DNA of 64,000 nt from Synechococcus sp. HK01-R. GTDB taxonomy: Bacteria > Cyanobacteriota > Cyanobacteriia > PCC-6307 > Cyanobiaceae. Made by a program: the position numbers and the translations under genes. The stretch is from NCBI RefSeq assembly GCF_014217855.1, contig NZ_CP059059.1, forward strand, positions 1,488,001-1,552,000, written 5' to 3'. Below the pieces are notes generated by a model. That model was not told where the DNA came from. It saw nothing but the letters and a program-made list of their open reading frames with translations, and made no database searches. Shown here piece after piece: positions 55,679-62,618 of this stretch. The stretch's first letter is position 1. Each line of letters begins with the position of its first letter.

Positions 55679-56047
55679 TCAGAGACGGCGGCGGAAACGA
55701 TCATCGTTGAAGCCGCCCGACTTGCTGTCGCTGCTTTCGATTCGGGTCAATCGCCAGACGTTGCGGCTGACCCGACGGGCACGGAGGCCGCCTCGTTCCA
55801 CTGTTTCAGCACCGGGTCTGGCGCCGAGCAGCAGGCTCACCTCTGCGGTTGAAAGGGGTGCACCTGTTTCCACAGCGAGGGCCGTGAGTTCAAGGCGCTG
55901 GCGCAGCTGGCGAATGGAATCGGCGGTTTCGTCAGCCGGGGCGTCCAGCCAGGGAAGGTCCACTTGCCCTTCATGGGCCAAGCGCTGCATCAGGGTGTAG
56001 CTCACCAGGCCGAGAGCCTGTTCGGCATTGAGCTCCGGGGTCGCCAT
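55679..56047 (-). CDS. Conserved hypothetical protein near the carboxysome locus
   Basis: 122 residues from the ATG at 56047 (MATPELNAEQALGLV). The N-terminal half is acidic and helical. The middle has PLSTAEVSLLLGARPGAETVERGGLRARRVSRNVWRL, which looks like a small winged- or helix-turn-helix segment, and the tail is basic (DDRFRRRL). It might bind nucleic acid; the evidence is weak. It is divergent from csoS1D, with 97 bases between them. Confidence 0.55.
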   Translation of the reverse strand: MATPELNAEQALGLVSYTLMQRLAHEGQVDLPWLDAPADETADSIRQLRQRLELTALAVETGAPLSTAEVSLLLGARPGAETVERGGLRARRVSRNVWRLTRIESSDSKSGGFNDDRFRRRL

Positions 56048-56144
56048 GGTTCGAAACAACGGATGGCCGGACGGTATCGGTTGCCTGTCGGTGTGCAAGC
56101 GCTTGCAGCTCCTTTATTCATGACCTTCCGGTAAGATCCCGGCT

Positions 56145-56930
56145 ATGACTCGTTTCGCCGGCTTCGATCCCCGGGAGCGGCGGCGTGGAGGCAGCGCTCT
56201 CGTCACCGGCACGGAGGTTCACCCCTCCGCTGGAGGTCCGAGCTGTGTGGTGACCACCGATAGCGAATCCCCCCGTCTGAATCGACAGAACAGTCATGTG
56301 CAGTCGATTGAACTGCGGACCCATGTCTTTATCGATTCCCTCCAGCCTCAGTTGGCGGCTTACATGGGTTCAGTCAGTCAGGGGTTTCTTCCGATTCCCG
56401 GCGATGCCTGCCTGTGGATGGAGGTGTCCCCTGGCATGGCCGTGCATCGGGTCACGGACATAGCCCTGAAGGCCAGCAACGTGCGCCTCGGTCAGATGGT
56501 CGTGGAGCGTGCCTTCGGTTCGATGGCGCTCTATCACCGCGATCAGAGCACCGTGCTCCATTCCGGTGATGTGGTCCTCGAGGCCATTGGTAGCTCGATC
56601 GAGCAGCGCAGTCCGGCTGATGTCAGCTGGACGGAGGTGATCCGTGCGATCACTCCCGACCATGCAGTGCTGATCAACCGCCAGAACCGCCGGGGCTCGA
56701 TGATCGAGGCCGGGATGAGCATGTTCATTCTTGAGACCGAACCCGCCGGCTACGTCTTGATCGCTGCCAATGAGGCGGAGAAAGCCTCCAACATCACACT
56801 TGTGGATGTGAAAGCTGTCGGTGCGTTCGGGCGGCTCACTCTGGCCGGACGTGAGGGCGACGTGGAGGAGGCCGCTGCTGCAGCGATGCGGGCGATCGAG
56901 CTCATTAACCGCCGCTCGTCACTGCGTTGA
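56145..56930 (+). CDS. csoS1D: Carboxysome shell protein CsoS1D (tandem BMC pseudohexamer)
   Basis: 261 residues. An N-terminal extension of ~55 residues is followed by two BMC domains: the first from about [22 protein letters not shown] and the second from [43 protein letters not shown]. It forms trimers with a gated pore and can stack face to face, in the known Prochlorococcus structure. The distinctive stretch [24 protein letters not shown] matches this family. It lies ahead of the main cso operon but is separated by rdgB on the other strand. Confidence 0.93.
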   Translation: MTRFAGFDPRERRRGGSALVTGTEVHPSAGGPSCVVTTDSESPRLNRQNSHVQSIELRTHVFIDSLQPQLAAYMGSVSQGFLPIPGDACLWMEVSPGMAVHRVTDIALKASNVRLGQMVVERAFGSMALYHRDQSTVLHSGDVVLEAIGSSIEQRSPADVSWTEVIRAITPDHAVLINRQNRRGSMIEAGMSMFILETEPAGYVLIAANEAEKASNITLVDVKAVGAFGRLTLAGREGDVEEAAAAAMRAIELINRRSSLR

Positions 56931-56933
56931 TGA

Positions 56934-57521
56934 TCACCGGTTGAGTCCGAGACGTTCCCGCAGGCGTGGCGCCAGCGCTCTTGCTGCCTTTCCTCGGCTA
57001 CCAAGGCGAGCCAGCTGGGATCCATTTAGTTCGCCGTAGCTGCAGTTGGCCTCGCGCACCCAGAACAGGGATTCAATGCCGCCGCCGCTGAAGGCCGGTG
57101 CTTTGAGGAGTTCCCCCCAGCAGACTCCCTCCGCTTCTTCCAGGCACTGCCCTTCTGGTGAACAGAGAACCATCGCACTACGAAAGCAGGCGCTGCGGTA
57201 AGGATCGCCTTCCAGAGCTTCAAGCAACCTTTGGATCTTTTCGGAATCGGTTGGTGCCAGCCGTGCAGTGAAAAGACCAGGGGCTCCTCCAAGCGCATCA
57301 ACCTCCAAGCCGGAGTCGTCTGCGAGTGACCAGTATCCGGTACGGCGTGCTGCCGCAACTGCTTTCAGACGGGCGTTTTCGAGGTAAGTCGCTCCCGTTT
57401 CTTCCACATCAAGATCGTCAGGTTGACGCCTCACCTCGAGAGCGAGAGGGCCAAGCATCGAGACGATCTCAGCAACCTTGTTGGGGTTGCCACTGGCAAT
57501 GGTCAAAACAGGGCGAACCAA
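56934..57521 (-). CDS. rdgB: dITP/XTP pyrophosphatase (Ham1 family)
   Basis: 195 residues from a TTG at 57521 (LVRPVLTIASGNPNKVAEI); this is the only start that places the conserved SGNxNKxxE box at the N-terminus. It removes non-canonical purine nucleoside triphosphates. It has ETGATYLENARLKA near residue 42, LADDSGLEVDALGGAPGLFTARLAP near 67-91 and FSGGGIESLFWV near 143. It is transcribed against the carboxysome genes, between csoS1D and csoS1, so these two cannot share one simple transcript. Confidence 0.9.
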   Translation of the reverse strand: MVRPVLTIASGNPNKVAEIVSMLGPLALEVRRQPDDLDVEETGATYLENARLKAVAAARRTGYWSLADDSGLEVDALGGAPGLFTARLAPTDSEKIQRLLEALEGDPYRSACFRSAMVLCSPEGQCLEEAEGVCWGELLKAPAFSGGGIESLFWVREANCSYGELNGSQLARLGSRGKAARALAPRLRERLGLNR

Positions 57522-57863
57522 TCCTGAACAGGTCGGAAGGCATCCATTGTGTGGCTTAGCGGTATGAATCTCTCCACGTCGCGAGGTTGGAGCCAGAACG
57601 GGTTGAACATTCCACCCCCGCAGGCGCGGGGCACTGTCTCCAAATGTGAAGCTAGGTCTGGCGCGCGCTCTTGCCATCGGCCTGTCCGGGGGTGCTCACA
57701 TGAACCCCAACAGCGTCAGCGAACAGTTGGAGCCTTGGTGATTAGCCCTGCTTATAGCGTTCACTATGGACTGTGATGCTCAAAACGCCTCCTATCGCTT
57801 GACGTTTGGTGCTTCGGCAGAGCAATGTCAGCGGCGAACATTCCACCCCTTTCCCGGTAGGCA
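57522..57863. promoter_or_regulatory. 342-base intergenic region upstream of csoS1
   Basis: No convincing gene lies here. Contents seen: the 14-base direct repeat GAACATTCCACCCC at 57605-57618 and 57836-57849, a 6-bp GC hairpin at 57616-57631 (CCCCGC...GCGGGG) touching the first copy, and an AT-richer stretch with TATAGC near 57752 that could be a -10 element. The second repeat copy ends 14 bases before the csoS1 ATG. It probably holds the main carboxysome promoter. Confidence 0.5.
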
Positions 57864-58175
57864 ATGGCTAACGAAACCATGGGCATCGCTCTCGGCATGA
57901 TCGAGACCCGCGGCCTGGTCCCCGCGATCGAAGCTGCTGACGCCATGACCAAGGCTGCTGAAGTGCGCCTGATCGGTCGTGAGTTCGTCGGCGGCGGCTA
58001 CGTCACCGTTCTGGTGCGTGGCGAGACCGGCGCTGTGAACGCCGCTGTGCGCGCTGGTGCTGATGCTTGCGAGCGCGTCGGCGACGGCCTCGTTGCTGCT
58101 CACATCATTGCCCGCCCCCACCGCGAAGTGGAGCCTGCTCTGGGCAACGGCAACTTCCTGGGTCAGAAGGACTGA
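57864..58175 (+). CDS. csoS1: Major alpha-carboxysome shell protein CsoS1
   Basis: 103 residues, one BMC domain (MGIALGMIETRGLVPAIEAADAMTKAAEVRLIG, then RAGADACERVGDGLVAAHIIARPH). It forms the hexamers that tile the shell facets. The C-terminal GNGNFLGQKD is typical of the picocyanobacterial CsoS1A type. It is the first gene of the run csoS1-cbbL-cbbS-csoS2-csoSCA. Codon use is strongly biased toward C-ending codons, as expected for very high expression. Confidence 0.97.
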   Translation: MANETMGIALGMIETRGLVPAIEAADAMTKAAEVRLIGREFVGGGYVTVLVRGETGAVNAAVRAGADACERVGDGLVAAHIIARPHREVEPALGNGNFLGQKD

Positions 58176-58244
58176 GATCTGCCGCTGAGTTTTTGACGAA
58201 CTCGCGCCTCTCAAATCCCTTCACCGACCTAACGGAGTTTTCCC

Positions 58245-59660
58245 ATGAGCAAGAAGTACGACGCTGGGGTCAAGGAGTACAGAGACACTTACTGGACTCC
58301 TGATTACGTTCCCCTCGACACCGACCTGCTGGCCTGCTTCAAGTGCACCGGCCAGGAAGGTGTGCCCAAGGAAGAAGTCGCCGCTGCTGTGGCTGCTGAA
58401 TCCTCAACCGGCACCTGGTCCACTGTGTGGTCCGAGCTCCTCACCGACCTCGACTTCTACAAAGGCCGTTGCTATCGCATCGAAGACGTCCCTGGTGACA
58501 AGGAGTCCTTCTACGCGTTCATTGCCTACCCCCTCGATCTGTTCGAAGAGGGTTCCATCACCAACGTGCTGACCTCCTTGGTCGGCAACGTGTTCGGCTT
58601 CAAAGCCCTGCGTCACCTCCGTCTGGAAGACATCCGCTTCCCGATTGCGTTCATCAAGAGCTGCTACGGCCCGCCGAACGGCATTCAGGTCGAGCGCGAT
58701 CGGATGAACAAGTACGGCCGTCCTCTGCTGGGCTGCACCATCAAGCCGAAGCTCGGCCTGAGCGGTAAGAACTACGGTCGCGTGGTCTATGAGTGCCTGC
58801 GTGGCGGTCTGGACTTCACCAAGGACGACGAGAACATCAATTCCCAGCCCTTCCAGCGCTGGCAGAACCGCTTCGAGTTCGTTGCGGAAGCCATCAAGCT
58901 GGCTGAGCAGGAAACCGGTGAGCGTAAGGGTCACTACCTCAACGTGACCGCCAACACTCCTGAGGAGATGTATGAGCGCGCTGAGTTCGCTAAGGAACTC
59001 AAGATGCCGATCATCATGCACGACTTCATCACCGGTGGCTTCACTGCCAATACCGGTCTCTCGAAGTGGTGCCGTAAGAACGGCATGCTGCTCCACATCC
59101 ACCGCGCCATGCACGCGGTGATCGACCGTCATCCCAAGCACGGCATCCACTTCCGCGTTCTCGCCAAGTGTCTGCGTCTGTCCGGTGGTGACCAGCTCCA
59201 CACCGGCACCGTGGTCGGCAAGCTGGAAGGTGATCGTCAGACCACCCTCGGCTACATCGACCAGCTGCGTGAGTCCTTCGTTCCCGAAGATCGCAGCCGC
59301 GGCAACTTCTTCGATCAGGACTGGGGTTCCATGCCTGGCGTGTTCGCCGTCGCCTCCGGCGGTATCCACGTGTGGCACATGCCCGCCCTGGTCACCATCT
59401 TCGGTGACGACTCCGTTCTGCAGTTCGGTGGTGGTACCCATGGTCACCCCTGGGGTTCCGCTGCAGGTGCTGCTGCCAACCGTGTGGCCCTCGAAGCCTG
59501 CGTCAAGGCACGCAACGCCGGCCGTCATCTCGAGAAGGAGAGCCGCGACATCCTCACGGAAGCCGCGAAGCACAGCCCCGAGCTTGCCATCGCCCTCGAG
59601 ACCTGGAAGGAGATCAAGTTCGAGTTCGACACCGTCGACAAGCTCGACGTTCAGAACTGA
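58245..59660 (+). CDS. cbbL: Ribulose bisphosphate carboxylase large chain, Form IA
   Basis: 471 residues. It is the CO2-fixing catalytic chain, in L8S8 with CbbS and packed inside the carboxysome. It has [16 protein letters not shown] near residues 168-183, the carbamylated-lysine motif [17 protein letters not shown] and the loop 6 lysine region. The N-terminus [17 protein letters not shown] is of the Form IA type of alpha-carboxysome organisms, not the Form IB of freshwater cyanobacteria. A GGAG-like ribosome site lies upstream. Codon use is strongly biased. Confidence 0.98.
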   Translation: MSKKYDAGVKEYRDTYWTPDYVPLDTDLLACFKCTGQEGVPKEEVAAAVAAESSTGTWSTVWSELLTDLDFYKGRCYRIEDVPGDKESFYAFIAYPLDLFEEGSITNVLTSLVGNVFGFKALRHLRLEDIRFPIAFIKSCYGPPNGIQVERDRMNKYGRPLLGCTIKPKLGLSGKNYGRVVYECLRGGLDFTKDDENINSQPFQRWQNRFEFVAEAIKLAEQETGERKGHYLNVTANTPEEMYERAEFAKELKMPIIMHDFITGGFTANTGLSKWCRKNGMLLHIHRAMHAVIDRHPKHGIHFRVLAKCLRLSGGDQLHTGTVVGKLEGDRQTTLGYIDQLRESFVPEDRSRGNFFDQDWGSMPGVFAVASGGIHVWHMPALVTIFGDDSVLQFGGGTHGHPWGSAAGAAANRVALEACVKARNAGRHLEKESRDILTEAAKHSPELAIALETWKEIKFEFDTVDKLDVQN

Positions 59661-59666
59661 TCGGCA

Positions 59667-59694
59667 GGGAGAGCACCTCAATCGGTGTTCTCCC
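59667..59694 (+). promoter_or_regulatory. Stem-loop between cbbL and cbbS
   Basis: GGGAGAGCACC (59667-59677) pairs with GGTGTTCTCCC (59684-59694): 11 base pairs including one G-U, and a 6-base loop, starting seven bases after the cbbL stop. No T-run follows, so it looks like a processing or 3'-end-protecting structure rather than a terminator. Confidence 0.65.
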
Positions 59695-59766
59695 ACCGTT
59701 CTTCGTCATGACTCCGGCCGGATAACAACAGATCCGGTCCAACCAATTCCGTAACCCAGGATCCCC

Positions 59767-60108
59767 ATGCCTTTCCAGAGCACCGTGGGTGACTACCAAA
59801 CAGTCGCCACCCTGGAGACCTTCGGCTTTCTTCCGCCGATGACCCAGGACGAGATCTACGACCAGATCGCCTACATCATTGCCCAGGGTTGGAGCCCGCT
59901 CGTCGAGCATGTCCACCCCAGCAACTCCATGGCCACGTATTGGTCCTATTGGAAGCTGCCCTTCTTCGGTGAGAAGGACCTCAATGTTGTGGTCAGCGAG
60001 CTCGAGGCTTGCCATCGCGCTTATCCCGACCACCACGTGCGCATCGTTGGTTACGACGCCTACACCCAAAGCCAGGGTGCTTGCTTCGTGGTCTTCGAAG
60101 GTCGCTGA
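59767..60108 (+). CDS. cbbS: Ribulose bisphosphate carboxylase small chain
   Basis: 113 residues. It caps the Rubisco L8 core. It has MPFQSTVGDYQTVATLETFGFLPPMTQDEIYDQIAYIIAQGWSPLVEH-type sequence at the N-terminus (start and core visible), YWSYWKLPFFGEKDLNVVVSELEACHRAYPDHHVRIVGYD in the middle, and a short C-terminus SQGACFVVFEGR, all Form IA style. It lies 106 bases after cbbL with a stem-loop between. A 16-bp tandem repeat starts in its stop codon region. Confidence 0.97.
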   Translation: MPFQSTVGDYQTVATLETFGFLPPMTQDEIYDQIAYIIAQGWSPLVEHVHPSNSMATYWSYWKLPFFGEKDLNVVVSELEACHRAYPDHHVRIVGYDAYTQSQGACFVVFEGR

Positions 60109-60135
60109 TCCTCGATCCAGCTGATCTTCGATCCA
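60104..60135. repeat. 16-bp tandem duplication at the cbbS stop codon
   Basis: GCTGATCCTCGATCCA (60104-60119) is followed directly by GCTGATCTTCGATCCA (60120-60135), 15 of 16 bases identical. The first copy contains the cbbS stop codon. Confidence 0.85.
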
Positions 60136-60143
60136 ATGGTTCC

Positions 60144-60176
60144 GAGCCCTGACCTTCATCAGGGCTCAACTCTTTT
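60144..60176 (+). terminator. Terminator-like stem-loop between cbbS and csoS2
   Basis: GAGCCCTGA (60144-60152) and TCAGGGCTC (60159-60167) form a perfect 9-bp stem with a 6-base loop, followed by AACTCTTTT. This has the form of an intrinsic terminator, though with a short T-run. Because csoS2 lies just downstream in the same cluster, partial termination (attenuation) is more likely than full termination. Confidence 0.65.
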
Positions 60177-60223
60177 CCGGGAGGGCTCCACCCTTCCATT
60201 CACGACGACAACCTCGGGCGGAC

Positions 60224-62611
60224 ATGGCAAGACTTTCCAGTCGCGAACTCGCACTTGAGCGCCGTAAGGCGCTGACCACCGCCGGGAAGAAGGCATCGGT
60301 TGCCGCAGGCGGTAAAGCGAATCGTGTGCGCACGGCTTCGGATGCACGTCCGACCCGCACGGATGCTGCTGCTGAGATCACAGCCACCACGCCTGTTGCT
60401 TCGCAATCTGCAGTCGCTTCTGTCTCTGCCCCTGCTGCCGTGACTCTGCAGCGCGCTCCAGTCGCCCGCTTCTCCCAGGTGAAGCCCCAGAGCAATCCCA
60501 GTCGTGAGCTGGTGCTCGCCCGTCGTGAAGCACTCTCCCGTCGAGGCAAAACCGCTGATACCAGTCGCGACCGCAATCGCACTGATGTGGCTCGGCAAAC
60601 GGTTGTCGCTCCCGCATCTGAACCGGCCAAGAAAGAGTGCGGATGCGGTGGACAGCGTGCAGCTGAGAAAGGATTGTCGACACGTCCTGCGGTCTCCGTT
60701 GAGCTGAGCAATCGCTCCGGCGACCGTCGCGCCGCTGCTGAGCGACGTAGTGCGTCACCCAAGCGCCGGTCCATTGAAAATCCCAGCCGCGCTTTGGTGC
60801 TGGCTCGCCGCGATGCCATGTCGAAGCACGGCAAGACTGCTGGCAAGCAGCCCACCAGCGCAGCCGCTGTTGCTCGTCAGGCCAATCCCGATCTCACCAG
60901 CCGTGAGTTGGCTCAGCAGGTGCGCGAATTGCGTGCCAAGGCTGGTGCCCGTAATAAGCAGAGTGCGGGTGTGACCCGCCCCTCTGGTCCCAATCGTCAT
61001 GGTTCCAAGCAGGCAGCCGCTGCGGATGCCCATTGGAAAGTGGGTGAGTCCCAGACAACAGGTGGTCAGACCGTCACCGGTACCCAGGCCAACCGCTCGG
61101 TGAAGACCACCGGCAATGAGGCCAGCACCTGCCGCTCCATCACTGGCACTGAGTACTTGGGTGCCGAAGTCTTCCAGACCTTCTGTCAAAGCGCTCCTGC
61201 CGTCACCACCCCTGCAAAGGTTCGCGTGACCGCTACCAGCCACGGCAATCGTGTGACCGGCAACGAAGTCGGACGCTCCGAGAAAGTGACTGGTGACGAG
61301 CCCGGCACCTGCAAATCCGTCACCGGTACTGAATACATCTCTGCGAACCAGTCCGCGGCTTATTGCGGTGGTTCCACCCCCTCCCCACGCAAAGTCGGAC
61401 ACAGCCTGACCCAGCAAGGACGTCCAGTGAGTGGCGTGATGGTGGGCCGTTCTTCCAGTGTCACTGGTGATGAAGCCGGAGCTGGTCGTGCCCTCACTGG
61501 AGATCAGTACCTCGGATCCGACCCCCTCCCTGAGGGACGTCCTGCCGCCAAGGTCGGACGTTCCGCCACCCTTTCCGGCACCGGTGTGACTGGAACGATG
61601 GTGGGTCGCTCTGCGCAGGTGACCGGCGATGAGTTCGGCTCTTGCCATCGCGTCACTGGTGATCAATACATCAGTGCTGAGCAAGTCAATGCTTTTTGCG
61701 GGTCTAAGGCAGAGCCTGAAGCCGCCAAGGTGGGTTTCAGCATCACCAACCGCAATCAGGTCGTCAGCGGCACCCGCACCGGTCGGTCCGACAAGGTCAC
61801 TGGGGACGAGCCCGGTAGCTGCAAGGCTGTGACCGGTACTCCCTATGCAGGTCTTGAGCAGGCTGGTCAATACTGCGGTACCCCTGCTGTGCAGGCCATC
61901 CGTGAACGCACTCCAGTGCGCGTCGGCACTCCTTCAGCCCCGATGACCGGTCTTCAGCCCGGGGTCGGTGGCGTGATGACCGGTGATGAGCGTGGAGCCT
62001 GCGAAGCGATTACTGGAACTCCCTATCTGGGTGCTGATCAACTCGCTGCGGCCTGCGGTTCCGATGCCCCCGCCGGCACTGAAACCCATGGTGTGTCACC
62101 GGAAGGTGCCCCTTGGACACGTTTCAGTGTGATGTCCCCCGCCCGTGCCGCTCAACAGGATCGTGAGCTTCGTTCCGGGGTCACTGGCACCGCCTATGAG
62201 CAGGGGAGCCGCATCACCGGCCCTTTTGATATGGCCGGCGGAAAAGTCACGGGTACCGAGCAGTTTCGCTTCGATAACCGCGAATTCCAGAACCGGCAAC
62301 AGCGACAGTTCCAGCCCACCGTGGCTGTGGTGAGTGAGCCTCCCACCAAGCCTGTCTCTCGGGTCACCGGCGAGGGTTCGTCCACCAAGGTCACCGGCGA
62401 CGACTGGGACCGTGGTGAGCACGTCACGGGTACGGAAGGGGCTTCAGCCCGCCGTCGCAATCCTTCCCGTCCTGGCCCGATGAGCGCCATGTCGTCCTTC
62501 GAACGCAAGCGCAACCAGGAAACGGAGTGGCCCGTCAGCCGTGTGACCGGCTCCTCTGGCAACACCGACAAAGGATCGCTGATCACCGTCTCCGGCGGCG
62601 CTCGGGGCTGA
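60224..62611 (+). CDS. csoS2: Carboxysome assembly scaffold protein CsoS2
   Basis: 795 residues, mostly disordered. CsoS2 links Rubisco to the shell. The N-terminal region has repeats that bind Rubisco: SSRELALERRKALTTAGKK (5-23), NPSRELVLARREALSRRGK (91-109), NPSRALVLARRDAMSKHGK (187-205) and a divergent fourth copy LTSRELAQQVRELRAKAG (224-241). The middle region has six ~50-residue repeats from about 271 to 611 with paired VTGT/VTGDE motifs and a Cys pair each; the third (389-430) lacks both cysteines. The C-terminal region (~612-795) is the shell-binding part with further VTG motifs. ECGCGG occurs at 138-143. Confidence 0.96.
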   Translation: MARLSSRELALERRKALTTAGKKASVAAGGKANRVRTASDARPTRTDAAAEITATTPVASQSAVASVSAPAAVTLQRAPVARFSQVKPQSNPSRELVLARREALSRRGKTADTSRDRNRTDVARQTVVAPASEPAKKECGCGGQRAAEKGLSTRPAVSVELSNRSGDRRAAAERRSASPKRRSIENPSRALVLARRDAMSKHGKTAGKQPTSAAAVARQANPDLTSRELAQQVRELRAKAGARNKQSAGVTRPSGPNRHGSKQAAAADAHWKVGESQTTGGQTVTGTQANRSVKTTGNEASTCRSITGTEYLGAEVFQTFCQSAPAVTTPAKVRVTATSHGNRVTGNEVGRSEKVTGDEPGTCKSVTGTEYISANQSAAYCGGSTPSPRKVGHSLTQQGRPVSGVMVGRSSSVTGDEAGAGRALTGDQYLGSDPLPEGRPAAKVGRSATLSGTGVTGTMVGRSAQVTGDEFGSCHRVTGDQYISAEQVNAFCGSKAEPEAAKVGFSITNRNQVVSGTRTGRSDKVTGDEPGSCKAVTGTPYAGLEQAGQYCGTPAVQAIRERTPVRVGTPSAPMTGLQPGVGGVMTGDERGACEAITGTPYLGADQLAAACGSDAPAGTETHGVSPEGAPWTRFSVMSPARAAQQDRELRSGVTGTAYEQGSRITGPFDMAGGKVTGTEQFRFDNREFQNRQQRQFQPTVAVVSEPPTKPVSRVTGEGSSTKVTGDDWDRGEHVTGTEGASARRRNPSRPGPMSAMSSFERKRNQETEWPVSRVTGSSGNTDKGSLITVSGGARG

Positions 62612-62618
62612 TCGAAGA

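Noticed and set aside
57549-57776. 75-residue open frame upstream of csoS1
   Set aside because: Low-complexity product without a ribosome site; the region looks regulatory.
58404-59696. 430-residue minus-strand open frame
   Set aside because: Antisense to cbbL, caused by the strong codon bias of that gene; composition is unnatural.
60755-61870. 371-residue minus-strand open frame
   Set aside because: Antisense to the repeat region of csoS2; its repeats only mirror those of CsoS2.
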